A DNA stretch of 64,000 bases, from assembly GCF_001425745.1 (NCBI RefSeq), contig NZ_LMDF01000006.1, positions 254,404 to 318,403 of the forward strand, in the 5' to 3' direction. The position numbers were made by a program, and so were the translations under genes. Source of the stretch: Caulobacter sp. Root343 (lineage in GTDB: Bacteria > Pseudomonadota > Alphaproteobacteria > Caulobacterales > Caulobacteraceae). The notes beneath the pieces were generated by a model. That model did no database searches and was not told the DNA's origin. It saw only the letters and a program-made list of their open reading frames with translations. Of this stretch, positions 37,452 through 46,886 are shown in pieces (within the stretch, counting starts at the first letter, position 1; each line of letters opens with the position of its first letter).

Positions 37452-37594
37452 CTTGCCTCCCTAGGCCTTGTGCCTAGGGCCCAGTGTTCCGCCGGCCAGA
37501 TCGTGATCGGAGCGCGCCCACGCTAGCGGAGCGCTCTATGCGAGATCCCACCTGGCGGAACCATGGGTCCTCGCCACAAGGGCGAGGAAGGCAG
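37452..37594. repeat. Inverted-repeat element with two covarying hairpins
   Basis: About 143 bp in the 232-bp gap between DUF1272 and MaoC. The left end (37452-37493, minus strand) and right end (37554-37594, plus strand) are ~41-bp inverted copies, both reading GGCGGAAC, TGGG, CCT, a stem, loop ACAAG, the stem complement and AGG. The two hairpin stems differ (CCTAGGC/GCCTAGG versus CCTCGCC/GGCGAGG) by compensating base-pair changes while the loop is invariant. The centre is self-complementary too (GAGCGC 37510-37515 with GCGCTC 37531-37536). It is a structured RNA, or a small MITE-like element. Confidence 0.7.
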
Positions 37595-37616
37595 TGTTAG
37601 TTGCGAAGGAGAGAGC

Positions 37617-38066
37617 TCACCCCCCGTAGATCACCGAGATCGTCTCGGCCACGCAGGCGGGACGTTCCTCACCCTCGATCTCGATGGTGCACTCGTTCTT
37701 CATCTGCAGGCCGCCGGCCTTGGGCTCCACCGAGACCAGCTTCTGGCGCATGCGCACCCGCTTTCCGACCCGGACCATGCCCGTGAAGCGGACCTTGTCG
37801 CAGCCGTAGTTGATGCCGCGCGTGACGCCGGTGACGCGCAGGATGCCCGCGCCCAGCATCGGGATCAGCGACAGGGTGAGGAAGCCATGGGCGATCGGGC
37901 CGCCGATCTCCTGGGTGGCGCGCTCGACGTCGACATGGATCCACTGGTGGTCGCCGGTGGCTTCGGCGAACAGGTTGACCCGCTCCTGGGTGACCTCGAC
38001 CCAGTCGGAGACCCCGATCTCCTGACCGACCAGGCCGGCGATGTCGGCATAGGCGACTTCCTTCAT
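37617..38066 (-). CDS. MaoC-like acyl dehydratase / enoyl-CoA hydratase
   Basis: 149 aa from ATG 38066 (MKEVAYADIAGLVGQ), with GGGAGAGAAACGCC before it. Hotdog fold with the hydratase motif DHQWIHVDVERA...GPIAHGFLTLSL (catalytic Asp and His). It resembles (R)-specific enoyl-CoA hydratases of the NodN/MaoC group. Likely acts in fatty-acid or side-chain beta-oxidation or PHA precursor supply. It is not adjacent to a thiolase. Confidence 0.88.
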   Translation of the reverse strand: MKEVAYADIAGLVGQEIGVSDWVEVTQERVNLFAEATGDHQWIHVDVERATQEIGGPIAHGFLTLSLIPMLGAGILRVTGVTRGINYGCDKVRFTGMVRVGKRVRMRQKLVSVEPKAGGLQMKNECTIEIEGEERPACVAETISVIYGG

Positions 38067-38183
38067 GGCGTTTCTCTCCCTCGAACAACTGTTTGGATTG
38101 ATCACATGAGAGACGGTCAAGGGCAAGCATCCTAACAGCCCCTTGGGTGAGCTGAGCGGGAACTAGGCCTTGCTTTGGCGCTG

Positions 38184-38600
38184 TTAGTTCGATTTGGCCG
38201 GTGAATCGTTCGAGGCCGCGCAGATCGCTTTGACTATCGTTTCGCTCACGGTGTCGGGCGCAGCCAGCTCAACCTTTTGCTCATATGAAGCGAACGTCTT
38301 GCTGTAGCTCACCGTGCCATCGGCGCGGTGCGAGAGCGCCGCAAGAATTGTGTAGGTCGATGCATCGCAGCTGATTTGGTATCGCCACGTGGTCGAAACC
38401 GCTCCATCCGCATCCGGCTTTTTCAGTGTTGAGCGGATCCAGACATTCTGAGTTCTTCGGCCGATCACGACGCTACTTGCGTCGACGGCCCAAACCGTGC
38501 CGTTGGTGCTTTCGCTCAAATCCACCCATTCGGCGGCGTGCGCGTGATCCGCCAGTGCGATCACGGTGACTACCAAACCCAAGATCAATGCGCGGTTCAT
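38184..38600 (-). CDS. Periplasmic protein resembling surface-adhesin protein E
   Basis: 138 aa from ATG 38600, with a signal peptide (MNRALILGLVVTVIALADHAHA). The mature part begins EWVDLSES and reads VWAVDASSVVIGRRTQNVWIRSTL, the pattern of the adhesin-E-like family, with two cysteines (ISCDAST, KAICAAS) that could pair. The family binds plasminogen or vitronectin in pathogens; in an environmental bacterium the role is unknown. GC content is clearly lower than that of flanking genes, suggesting acquisition. Confidence 0.65.
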   Translation of the reverse strand: MNRALILGLVVTVIALADHAHAAEWVDLSESTNGTVWAVDASSVVIGRRTQNVWIRSTLKKPDADGAVSTTWRYQISCDASTYTILAALSHRADGTVSYSKTFASYEQKVELAAPDTVSETIVKAICAASNDSPAKSN

Positions 38601-38709
38601 GGAGCCCCCTCCAAATCCAAGCGCGACCATAGCGGGGGTTTCCCGAAGTCCGCAACCAAGGGAGCCTGAGGCGCGGCGGCGCATCCACGCACTCCTCCGA
38701 GACGAAGGA

Positions 38710-40041
38710 TTACGAAAAAGTCGAAACCACCAGCCACACGTTCGCCGCCGAGATCACCACGAACAGGAACCAGGCCACGGCCTTGGTCGCCCAGCCGTTG
38801 GCGAACGGCCCCATCAGGCTCTTGTCGTCGGTGAAGCGCAGCAGCGGCCAGATGGCGAACGGCAGCTGGGCGCTCAGCACCACCTGGGTCAAAACGAGCA
38901 GCTTGCCGACCGAATGCTCGCCCATCGTCAGCACGCCGATCAGGGCCGGGACGATGGCCAGGCCCCGAGTGATCAGCCGCCGCTGCCAGCAGGGGATCTT
39001 CAGATCGAGGAACCCCTCCAGGATCACCTGGCCGGCGATGGTGCCGGTGAAGGTCGAGCTTTGGCCCGAGGCGAACAGGGCGATGGCGAACAGGGCGCCG
39101 GCCAGCACCCCGCCGGTGACGGGCGCCAGCAACTGGTGCGCCTCCTCGATGCCCGCCACCGTTGTCAGGCCCGAACGGTGAAAGGCTGAGGCGGCCAGGA
39201 TCAGGATGGCGGCGTTGATGAACAGGGCCAGGAACAGCGAGACGACGGTGTCGATGGTCGAGAGGCGGATCGCGGCCCGCTTGCCCGGCTCGTCGGCCGG
39301 GGTCACCCGCGTCTGCACGATCGACGAGTGCAGATAGAGGTTATGCGGCATGATCGTCGCGCCCAGGATGCCGATCGCCAGATAGAGGGCGTTGCCCTGC
39401 TGCAGAGCGCTCAGCGACGGCACCAGCCCGCGCGCCACGTCGCCGGCGTTCGGCGGCGCCAGGATCAGCTGGACCAGGAAACAGACCCCGACTGTCAGGA
39501 TCAGGCCCAGGATGATCGCTTCCAGCTGCCGGAAGCCCTTGCCCTTCAGGCCCAGCACGATGACCGTGTCCAGGGCGGTCAGCAGCACGCCGACCCATAG
39601 CGGTATGCCTAGCAGCAGCTTGAAGGCCAGGGCGCTGCCCAGCACCTCGGCGATATCGCAGGCGATGATGGCCAGCTCGGCCAGCAGCCATTGTATTCGG
39701 ACCGCGCGCGGCCCGAACCGCTCGCGCGACATCCGGGCCAGGTCCTTGCCGGTGACCAGGCCCAGACGCATGGCCAGGGTCTGCAGCACGATGGCGGCCA
39801 GGCTGGACAGCACCACGACGAACAGCAGGCTGGTCCCGTAGCGCGACCCGGCCTCGATGTCGGTCGCCCAGTTGCCGGGGTCCATGTAACCGACGCTGAC
39901 CAGCAGGCCGGGCCCCGCCACCCGCAGCATCCGCTTCCAGGTCGACAGGCCGTCCGGCACCGTGACGGCGCCGCGCACCTCGGCCGGGCAGAACGGGGCG
40001 GTGGCGGTTTTCGGCAGGCGGTCGAGCAGGGCGGCGAACAT
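38710..40041 (-). CDS. mntH: NRAMP-family Mn2+/Fe2+ transporter MntH
   Basis: 443 aa from ATG 40041; an in-frame TTG at 40110 is less likely. About eleven membrane helices. The ion-binding signatures are intact: helix 1 GYMDPGNWATDIEAG and helix 6 ATIMPHNLYLHS. Proton-coupled uptake of divalent manganese or iron across the inner membrane. No Fur or MntR box was recognised upstream. Confidence 0.93.
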   Translation of the reverse strand: MFAALLDRLPKTATAPFCPAEVRGAVTVPDGLSTWKRMLRVAGPGLLVSVGYMDPGNWATDIEAGSRYGTSLLFVVVLSSLAAIVLQTLAMRLGLVTGKDLARMSRERFGPRAVRIQWLLAELAIIACDIAEVLGSALAFKLLLGIPLWVGVLLTALDTVIVLGLKGKGFRQLEAIILGLILTVGVCFLVQLILAPPNAGDVARGLVPSLSALQQGNALYLAIGILGATIMPHNLYLHSSIVQTRVTPADEPGKRAAIRLSTIDTVVSLFLALFINAAILILAASAFHRSGLTTVAGIEEAHQLLAPVTGGVLAGALFAIALFASGQSSTFTGTIAGQVILEGFLDLKIPCWQRRLITRGLAIVPALIGVLTMGEHSVGKLLVLTQVVLSAQLPFAIWPLLRFTDDKSLMGPFANGWATKAVAWFLFVVISAANVWLVVSTFS

Positions 40042-40265
40042 ACGGCCAAGGTGGCGAGTGTCGGCCGCGTTGTCAGCCCCGGCGCCGCGAACTTGAGCGC
40101 CGTTGATCAACCCGTAGGCGAAACGCGACGATCTCGCGCGACGACGGTCTCATGGCGGAACGTTCGCATCGTCCGGCCCTTCCCCGAAAGCTCGCATCGC
40201 GTCTCCCCGATCCCTGGCGAGCCCGCAAACCCCAGCGGCGGCCCCGGCGACATGTGGCGCCGGGG

Positions 40266-40634
40266 CTAGCGGGAAGCTTCGGAGAGCCGCGCTTCCAGCT
40301 CGGGCCGATCGGTCACGAACCAGACCTGCCGGCCCTGGTTCGACTCATGGACGAAGTCGCGCAGGCTGCGGCTGATCTCGGTTCGGGCCGAGATGTCGCC
40401 GACGAAGGCCAGGCGGATGCGATAGTTGGTGAACTTCTGGACGACCTCGCCGGCGATGCGGGTGGAAAGGTCCAGGAAGCCTTCGGCCAGGCGCGCAAGC
40501 GGGACCGCGACCAGGTCGGCCTCGACGCCCCAGGCCTCGCCCAGCAGATCGCCGGCGGTGATCGCGTCCAGTGGCGCGCCGTCGGCGGCGACGAACAGGA
40601 CCTTGGTTCCGGCGATGGTGGCGATCTCGGTCAT
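40266..40634 (-). CDS. DUF4180 family protein
   Basis: 122 aa from ATG 40634. Pattern MTEIATIAGTKVLFVAADG, DLLGEAWGVEADLVAVPLARL, FLDLSTRIAGEVVQKFTNYRIRLAFVGD and VWFVTDRPEL matches DUF4180, a small domain of unknown function with an alternating alpha/beta pattern. The much longer frame that runs upstream into the ligase gene is a shadow of that gene. It lies 41 bases downstream of the acyl-CoA ligase on the same strand and may be cotranscribed. Confidence 0.8.
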   Translation of the reverse strand: MTEIATIAGTKVLFVAADGAPLDAITAGDLLGEAWGVEADLVAVPLARLAEGFLDLSTRIAGEVVQKFTNYRIRLAFVGDISARTEISRSLRDFVHESNQGRQVWFVTDRPELEARLSEASR

Positions 40635-40675
40635 GGCGGCCAGATAGGGCGCGCCCGTGAATCCCGCAATCGCGG

Positions 40676-42214
40676 CTAGACGATCCGGCTCTCGCCCTTG
40701 CCCCAATAGGCGTCGCGGATCAGGCGCTTGTAGAGCTTGCCGGTCGGATGCCGGGGCAGTTCGGCCATGAAGTCGATCCGCCTTGGAGCCTTCACGTGAC
40801 TGAGATTGGCGCGGGCGAAGGCCAGCAGTTCGGCGGCCAGGGTGGCCTGGTCGTCGGCGGGGTCCATTGGCTGGATCACCGCCACGACCTGCTCGCCCAT
40901 CTCCTCGCACGGGGCGCCGACCACGGCGGCGTCGGCGACCTTGGGGTGGGTGATCAGCAGGTTCTCGATCTCCTGCGGATAGATGTTCACCCCGCCCGAG
41001 ATGATCATGAAGCTCTTGCGGTCGGTCAGGTAGAGATAGCCGTCCTCGTCGGCCCAGCCGACGTCGCCCAGCGTCGTCCAGCCGTGCTTGTTGTAGCTCT
41101 CGGCGGTCTTCTCCGGGGCGTTGTGGTAGTTCACGGCCGGGCCGTTGGCGAAATAGACCGTCCCCTCCGCGCGGGGCGGCAACGGGTCGCCGGCCTCGTC
41201 GCAGATCCGCAGCTCGCCCAGCACCGCCTGGCCGACGCTGCCCTTCCGCGCGAGCCAGTTGTCGGAATTGATCCAGCAGAAGCCGTTGCCCTCGGTGCCG
41301 GCGTAGTACTCGTAGATCACCGGCCCCCACCAGGCGATCATCTGCTCCTTGATCGGGACGGGGCAGGGGGCGGCGGCGTGGATGGCCGACCGCATCGACG
41401 AGACGTCGTACTTGGCGCGCACCGCCTCGGGCAGTTTCAGCATCCGCACGAAATGGGTCGGGACGAATTGGCCGCAGTTGATCCGGCGATCCTGGATCAG
41501 AGCCAGGGCCGCCTCGGGCTCGAACTTCTCCATCACCACCACCGTGCCGCCCAGCTTGTGGACGGTCATGCACCAGCGCAGCGGCGCGGCATGGTACAGC
41601 GGGGCCGGCGAGAGATAGACGCTGTCGCCCGAGAAGCCGAAAAGGCCCTGGGCGATCGCCTGCAGGGCGTTGGGCGCGTCGATCGGGCCACCGCTCAGGG
41701 CCGGCTTGACGCCCTTGGGCCGGCCGGTGGTGCCGGACGAATAGAGCATGTCGGAGCCGGCGGTCTCGTCGGCGATCGGCGTGGTCGGCTCGCGGGCGCG
41801 GGCGTCCTCGTAACTCTTGTAGGCGCCGTGCGGACCGCCGACGGCGAACAGGGTGAGGTCCGGGACCAGCCGGGCGACCTCGTCGATCAGCGGGCCCATG
41901 GCGGTCGAGGTGACGAACACCTTGGCCCCGCAGTCCTTCAGGATGTACTCGACCTCGCCGGCGGTCAGCTTGGTCGAGATGCAGACGAAGTACAGCCCGG
42001 CCCGCTGCGCCGACCAGGCGACCTCGAACAGGCGGGCGTTGTTCTCCATCAGGATGGCGATGACCTCGCCCGCGGACAGGCCCAGCGACCGGAACAGATG
42101 CGCCCCCTGGTTCGAGCGCGCGTCCAGCTGGCCGTAGGTCACCACCTCGCCCGAGCCGGCCATGACATAGGCGGGCTTGTCCGGTTGCGTTTCGGCGTGG
42201 CGGCAGGGGTGCAT
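40676..42214 (-). CDS. Acyl-CoA synthetase (AMP-dependent ligase)
   Basis: 512 aa. ANL-superfamily motifs: P-loop YSSGTTGRPKG (about 160), YEYYAGTEGNGF, GDVGWADEDGYLYLTDR, ISGGVNIYPQEIEN and the C-terminal PRHPTGKLYKR lysine. It resembles FadD-like or bile-acid-CoA-ligase-like enzymes. It forms CoA thioesters of a carboxylic acid for beta-oxidation. The next gene upstream on the same strand is a GMC oxidoreductase, which could make the acid's aldehyde precursor. Confidence 0.9.
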   Translation of the reverse strand: MHPCRHAETQPDKPAYVMAGSGEVVTYGQLDARSNQGAHLFRSLGLSAGEVIAILMENNARLFEVAWSAQRAGLYFVCISTKLTAGEVEYILKDCGAKVFVTSTAMGPLIDEVARLVPDLTLFAVGGPHGAYKSYEDARAREPTTPIADETAGSDMLYSSGTTGRPKGVKPALSGGPIDAPNALQAIAQGLFGFSGDSVYLSPAPLYHAAPLRWCMTVHKLGGTVVVMEKFEPEAALALIQDRRINCGQFVPTHFVRMLKLPEAVRAKYDVSSMRSAIHAAAPCPVPIKEQMIAWWGPVIYEYYAGTEGNGFCWINSDNWLARKGSVGQAVLGELRICDEAGDPLPPRAEGTVYFANGPAVNYHNAPEKTAESYNKHGWTTLGDVGWADEDGYLYLTDRKSFMIISGGVNIYPQEIENLLITHPKVADAAVVGAPCEEMGEQVVAVIQPMDPADDQATLAAELLAFARANLSHVKAPRRIDFMAELPRHPTGKLYKRLIRDAYWGKGESRIV

Positions 42215-42243
42215 CGCGGGGGCCTCTTCTTCTCGAACTTGAA

Positions 42244-42344
42244 TGTCATCCCGGGCGGAGCGCAGCGGAGACCCGGGACCGCAACAGGCGTCGGCGCTTC
42301 CGGCGGTCCCGGATCGGCGCGCTGCGCGCTTGTCCGGGATGACA
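42244..42344. repeat. Interspersed repeat, family C, copy 1
   Basis: 101 bp beginning TGTCATCCCGGGCGGAGCGC and ending GTCCGGGATGACA, inverted ends; the inside reads GGGACCGCAAC ... GGTCCCGGATCGGCGCGCTG. A second copy is at 57337-57436. It lies between two codirectional genes. Confidence 0.87.
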
Positions 42345-42356
42345 GGGAGGCGGGGA

Positions 42357-44024
42357 CTAAGCCGCCACCGCCTCCCTCGCCGCGGCGCGGATCATGTCGC
42401 TGGCCTTCTCGGCGATCATGATCGTGGGGGCGTTGGTGTTGCCCGAGACCAGGCGCGGCATGACCGAGGCGTCGACCACCCGCAGCCCCTCGATCCCGCG
42501 CACCCGCAGCTGGGCGTCGACCACGGCCATCGGACCCTGGCCCATCTGGCAGGTGCCGACCGGGTGATAGATGGTCGAGCCGCTGAGCCGGGCATAGGCC
42601 AGCAGCTGCTCGTCGGTCGCGAACGCGCCGCCCGGATTGAGCTCGCTCTCGACATAGGGCGACAGCGCCGGCGCCGCGCCGATCCTGCGCGCCCACTTCA
42701 GGCCCGCCACCGCCACCTCCTGGTCCAGCGGATCGGCCAGGTAGTTGGCGAAGATGGTCGGATAGGTCGACGGATCGGCCGACTTGATCCGCACATGGCC
42801 TCGGCTCTCGGGACGCAGCTGGCAGGGGGCGATGGTCAGGCCGGGGGCGTCCTCCAGCACCATCTTCTGCTCGTTGTTCAGCTTGGCCAGGTCCATGGTC
42901 GCCGGCAGGATGTGGAACTGGATGTCCGGTCCCGCCAAATCCGGACGCGATTTACAGAAGGCGGCGATGTGGGCGGCCGACAGGGTCAGCAGGCCCTTGC
43001 GCTGGAACAGATAGCGCAGCGCCTCGCCGGCCAGGCGCCCGCCCTTGGACTGCTCGTTGACCGAGACGACGCCGGGCTTCAGCCGATAGCGCACGCTCAT
43101 CACATAGTGGTCCTGCAGGTTCTCGCCGACCCCGGGCAGGTCGGCGACCACGGGGACGCCGTTGCGGATCAGCAGCTCGGCGGGGCCGACGCCCGACAGC
43201 TGCAGCAGCTGGGGCGAGTTGATCGCTCCACCGGCCAGGATCACCTCGCCCCGCGCCTTGGCGACGCGCTGGACGCCGTTCTGGGTGAAGGCGACGCCGA
43301 CCGCGCGCTTGCCCTCGAACAGGATCTTGCCGGCCAGGGCGTTGGTCTCGACCCGGAGGTTCGGCCGCGTCATGGCCGGATGCAGATAGGCCACCGCCGC
43401 CGAGCAGCGCTGGCCGTTCTTGACCGTCAGCTGGTAGTAGGTCGCGCCCTCCTGGGCCGAGCCGTTGACGTCGTCGTTGCGGGGTATGCCGGCCTGCTCG
43501 CAGGCCTCGATCACCGCGTCCGACACCGGGTGCTTTGTGGTGACGTCCGAGACGTTCAGCGGGCCGCCGGTGGCGTGCCAGTCGCAGTCGCCGCGCTCCT
43601 GGTGCTCGGCGCGGCGGAAGTAGGAGGCGACGTCGTCCCAGCCCCAGCCCTCGCAGCCCAGCTGCCGCCAGCCGTCATAGTCGGCGTGCTGGCCGCGGAT
43701 GTAGAGCAGGCCGTTGATCGAGGACGAGCCGCCCAGCACCTTGCCGCGCGGCCAGACGTGGGTGCGACCACCGGTGCCGGGGTCCGGCTCGGTGGTGTAG
43801 AGCCAGTTGACCTTGGGATCCTTCAAGGTCGACGAATAGCCGACCGGGATGTGGATCATCAGGTTCGAGGCGAACTGTCCGAGGTTCTTGGTGGGGCGGT
43901 CGTCGCCGCCGGCCTCCAGCAGCAGGACCTTGAGGCGTCCGCCTTCCGACAGCCGCGCGGCCAGCACGCAGCCGGCCGAACCGGCGCCGACGATCACATA
44001 GTCGGCCTCGAGGGTCCCGGTCAT
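42357..44024 (-). CDS. GMC-family FAD-dependent oxidoreductase (choline/alcohol dehydrogenase type)
   Basis: 555 aa. N-terminal FAD motif [16 protein letters not shown], then [21 protein letters not shown] (GMC signature 1), [17 protein letters not shown] (signature 2) and the C-terminal HPVGTCQMG with the catalytic His region. Acts as a membrane-associated or cytosolic alcohol dehydrogenase; substrate could be an aliphatic alcohol (AlkJ-like). ATG follows AAAGGGAGAGAG. Likely in one unit with the acyl-CoA ligase downstream. Confidence 0.92.
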   Translation of the reverse strand: MTGTLEADYVIVGAGSAGCVLAARLSEGGRLKVLLLEAGGDDRPTKNLGQFASNLMIHIPVGYSSTLKDPKVNWLYTTEPDPGTGGRTHVWPRGKVLGGSSSINGLLYIRGQHADYDGWRQLGCEGWGWDDVASYFRRAEHQERGDCDWHATGGPLNVSDVTTKHPVSDAVIEACEQAGIPRNDDVNGSAQEGATYYQLTVKNGQRCSAAVAYLHPAMTRPNLRVETNALAGKILFEGKRAVGVAFTQNGVQRVAKARGEVILAGGAINSPQLLQLSGVGPAELLIRNGVPVVADLPGVGENLQDHYVMSVRYRLKPGVVSVNEQSKGGRLAGEALRYLFQRKGLLTLSAAHIAAFCKSRPDLAGPDIQFHILPATMDLAKLNNEQKMVLEDAPGLTIAPCQLRPESRGHVRIKSADPSTYPTIFANYLADPLDQEVAVAGLKWARRIGAAPALSPYVESELNPGGAFATDEQLLAYARLSGSTIYHPVGTCQMGQGPMAVVDAQLRVRGIEGLRVVDASVMPRLVSGNTNAPTIMIAEKASDMIRAAAREAVAA

Positions 44025-44338
44025 CGTCTCTCTCCCTTTTGCCCGTTCTCTTGGGCGGCCGTTCGCGTGTGTCCCGCGTTATCGGCGTTCAGTTGAGAGG
44101 ATGCGCCCAGGTTTCCAGATCGCGCAAGGCGCCGTGGGGGGTGCGTGATCTTCCTTCTCCCCTTGCGGGAGAAGGTGGCCGCGAAGCGGACGGATGAGGG
44201 GTCGAAAGTCCTGTCCGGAACGGCTTGTACGACCCCTCATCCGTCGCCTGACGGCGACACCTTCTCCCGCAAGGGGAGAAGGGATGTTGCGCCTGATTCA
44301 TACGCATGTTTGGATCGCGGAAATCAGAGGACGCCCCT
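44025..44338. other. 314-bp divergent gap between GMC gene and enoyl-CoA hydratase
   Basis: Apart from the family B repeat at 44151-44283 I see no gene. No clear palindromic operator or stress promoter stands out outside the repeat. The AGAGGA run at 44326-44331 is the ribosome-binding site of the hydratase gene. Confidence 0.5.
44151..44283. repeat. Interspersed palindromic repeat, family B, copy 3
   Basis: 133 bp starting TTCCTTCTCCCCTTGCGGGA and ending CTTCTCCCGCAAGGGGAGAA, with GATGAGGGGTCGA and GACCCCTCATCCGTCG inside. Unlike the other two copies it lies between divergent genes, so it sits in a promoter region, not a terminator position. Confidence 0.87.
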
Positions 44339-45223
44339 ATGTCGCAACCCAACTTCGAGACCCTGCTGTACGCCGTCGAGGACGGGGTCGCGACGGTCAC
44401 CCTGAACCGGCCGGAGCGGATGAACGCCTTCACCGCCCGGATGATGAAGGACCTGATCGAGGTGTTCGACCTCACCGACGCCGACGACGCGGTGAAGGTG
44501 GTGATCATCACCGGCGCGGGGCGGGCGTTCTGCGCCGGGGCGGACCTGGGCGCCGGCGGAGCCACCTTCGACCGCACTTCGCCGCAAGCCCTGGAGCGCG
44601 AGGAGGGCAAGGTCGGCGACGTCTATCGCGACGGCGGCGGCCGCGTGGTCCTGCGGATGTTCGACAGCCTGAAGCCGATCATCGGCGCGATCAACGGCGC
44701 GGCGGTCGGGGTCGGCGTCACCATGCAATTGCCAATGGACATCCGGATGGCCTCGACCGAGGCCAAGTTCGGCTTCGTCTTCGCCCGCCGCGGCATCAAT
44801 CCCGAGGCGGCCTCGTCCTGGTTCCTGTCGCGGCTGGTCGGCCTGCAGACGGCGCTGGAGTGGTGCTACACCGGTCGCGTGTTCCCGGCCCAGGAGGCGC
44901 TGGACAAGGGTCTCGTCCGCTCGCTGCACGCCCCCGAGGACCTGCTGCCGGCCGCCCGCGCCCTGGCCCGCGAGATCGCCGACAACACCGCCCCGGTCTC
45001 GGTCGCCCTGACCCGCCAGCTGCTGTGGCGCATGGCTGGCGCGGCCCATCCGATGGAGGCGCACAAGGCCGACAGCCGCGCCATCCAGTCTCGCGGTTCG
45101 TCCGGCGACGCCAAGGAGGGGGTGACCTCGTTCCTGGAAAAGCGCGCGCCGGTCTATCCGAACAAGGTCTCGACCGATCTGCCGGACATCTGGCCGGAGT
45201 GGGAAGAGCCGGCGTTTCGGTAG
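44339..45223 (+). CDS. Enoyl-CoA hydratase/isomerase family protein
   Basis: 294 aa from ATG 44339 with AGAGGA upstream. Crotonase fold: LNRPERMNAFTARMM, the oxyanion hole in FCAGADLG, then KPIIGAINGAAVGVGVTMQLPMDIRMAS with the second oxyanion residues, and FVFARRGINPEAASSWFLSRLVG. The glutamate in the GINPE position is a typical catalytic acid. Probably a beta-oxidation step with the neighbouring acyl-CoA ligase and oxidoreductase; the exact substrate is not deducible. Confidence 0.9.
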   Translation: MSQPNFETLLYAVEDGVATVTLNRPERMNAFTARMMKDLIEVFDLTDADDAVKVVIITGAGRAFCAGADLGAGGATFDRTSPQALEREEGKVGDVYRDGGGRVVLRMFDSLKPIIGAINGAAVGVGVTMQLPMDIRMASTEAKFGFVFARRGINPEAASSWFLSRLVGLQTALEWCYTGRVFPAQEALDKGLVRSLHAPEDLLPAARALAREIADNTAPVSVALTRQLLWRMAGAAHPMEAHKADSRAIQSRGSSGDAKEGVTSFLEKRAPVYPNKVSTDLPDIWPEWEEPAFR

Positions 45224-45230
45224 GCCATTT

Positions 45231-45372
45231 CTCCTCCCCCTTTGGGGGAGGGGGACCGGCGAACGCCGGTGGAGGGGCCCTGTGAATTGGCCAATGCAAC
45301 ACCGCTTCGCGGACCCCCTCCGTCTCGCCGCGTATTCGCGCCGATCCACCTCCCCCTAATGGGGAGGAGAGA
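45231..45372. repeat. Interspersed palindromic repeat, family A, copy 2
   Basis: 142 bp, nine bases after the hydratase stop. The ends CTCCTCCCCCTTTGGGGGAGG and CCACCTCCCCCTAATGGGG, hairpin ACCGGCGAACGCCGGT and segment CGCGGACCCCCTCCGTCTCG match the copy at 8084-8222. The hairpin differs from copy 1 by a compensating base-pair change (CCGCCG/CGGCGG versus CCGGCG/CGCCGG). Confidence 0.86.
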
Positions 45373-45435
45373 GTGTCGTACTGTCGCGGCCAACTGCTCA
45401 TCACCCGTTAAGCACGTCGTGCTCTTGTCGATCCG

Positions 45436-46659
45436 ATGAGCGAAGCCGCGCTGACATCGTCGTTCGGAGAGCCCGAGGCCCCCAGGCCCGCGCCGCGCTC
45501 GCGCACGACCCTGCTCAAGCGCCTGGCCGACGTGGTCTGCTTGCCGACCAGCCGGATCAACGCCTTCGAGCGGTCGATGACCGCCGACCTGCTGGTTGAG
45601 ATGCTGCGCGACGCCAACGTCGTCGAGCGCGAGAAGGTCGCCCGCCGCCTGGCCATGCTCAACGAGATGCCCGGCGTGCTGGTCCGCCTGCTGCTGCGCG
45701 ACGAACTGCCGGTGGCGCGGGCCCTGCTGGTCGACGCCGAGAAGCTGTCGGACGCCGACCTGATCAGCTGCCTCTACCACGCCTCGATGGAGCACCGCCG
45801 TCTGATCGCCCAACGGCGCGGCGTCAGCGAGGTGGTGGCCGACGCCCTGATCGACATGGGCGAGTCGCCGGTGATCGAGGCCCTGCTGCGCAACGAGCTG
45901 GTCAAGATCAGCCACCAGGGCGTCGAGAACATCGTCGCCGCGACGCGCGACGCCCAATACCTGATCCCGATGCTGCTGCGCCGCGCCGAGCTGCGGCCCA
46001 GCCATGCCTATGTGATGTTCTGGTGGGCCGACGCCGAGGCGCGGCGGACCATCCTCCAGCGCTTCGCGGTGTCGCGCGAGATCCTGCAGGACGCGGTCGG
46101 CGACGTCTTCGCCCTGGCCTCGGCCGAGGGCTGGCAGGACCCGCTGTCGCGCAAGGCCCTGCAGTTCATCGAGCGCCGCCAGCGCAACCGCGCCGCCATC
46201 GCCAAGAGCCCGTACGACAGCCTCGACGAGGCGGTCGCCGCCGGCGAGTCGGGCCTGACGCGCGAGATCTGCGAGGAGATCTCCTATCTCTCGGGCCTGA
46301 AGCCGATGACCGGCGCCAAGATCTTCACCGATCCCGGCGGCGAGCCCCTGGCCATCCTGTGCAAGGCCACCGGCCTGCCGCGCGCGGCGCTCCGTTCGTT
46401 GTGGCGCGGCCTGCGCCGGCAGGAGGTCGACCGCAGCGGGGCCATCGACCACGCGCTGGAGCGGGTGCTGCGCGTCTATGACGCCATTGCCGTCGATCGG
46501 GCCCAGACGGTGCTGCGCTACTGGAACTGGTCGCTGACCTCGGCCCTGACCCCGGCCCTGCTGAAAGCCATCCGCGAGGGCGACGAGGCCGCCGTCGACG
46601 AATACTCGGCGCCACAACGCGCGGCGATGTTGGCGCTCTCCCGCGATTTCGGGCGCTAA
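45436..46659 (+). CDS. DUF2336 family protein (HEAT-like helical)
   Basis: 407 aa, almost entirely helical, no signal peptide. RLADVVCLPTSRINAFERSMTADLLVEMLRD and KVARRLAMLNEMPGVLVRLLLRDELPVA match the start of DUF2336, which in alphaproteobacteria is built from repeated helical hairpins. Repeated RIDLI-like units continue through the middle. Function is uncharacterised. The neighbour downstream is mucR, 227 bases away, so a shared cell-cycle role can be suggested but not shown. Confidence 0.85.
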   Translation: MSEAALTSSFGEPEAPRPAPRSRTTLLKRLADVVCLPTSRINAFERSMTADLLVEMLRDANVVEREKVARRLAMLNEMPGVLVRLLLRDELPVARALLVDAEKLSDADLISCLYHASMEHRRLIAQRRGVSEVVADALIDMGESPVIEALLRNELVKISHQGVENIVAATRDAQYLIPMLLRRAELRPSHAYVMFWWADAEARRTILQRFAVSREILQDAVGDVFALASAEGWQDPLSRKALQFIERRQRNRAAIAKSPYDSLDEAVAAGESGLTREICEEISYLSGLKPMTGAKIFTDPGGEPLAILCKATGLPRAALRSLWRGLRRQEVDRSGAIDHALERVLRVYDAIAVDRAQTVLRYWNWSLTSALTPALLKAIREGDEAAVDEYSAPQRAAMLALSRDFGR

Positions 46660-46886
46660 CTCCCGAATATCGTTGGTCTCCCACTCCGGCCGCTTGCTGT
46701 GGTTCAGGAACTCAACCGGACTTACTCATTTTGTGACGGGTCGAGCCAAAGGCCTGAACACTGCTCTATTACGGATAATCTCTTGGCGAGATCGTATTGC
46801 CGGCCGTCGGCAATCTTTGTATGCAGCCCTCGACTGGTTCGGGAATCAGCCGGATCAACAAAAAGTTGGCGTCGAGCGAGGCCTTA

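Noticed and set aside
40266..41573. A 435-codon frame spanning the acyl-CoA ligase 3' half and the DUF4180 gene
   Set aside because: The upstream three quarters are low-complexity, Arg/Gly-rich shadow sequence of the ligase gene in another frame. Only the last 122 codons, from the ATG at 40634, match a protein family.
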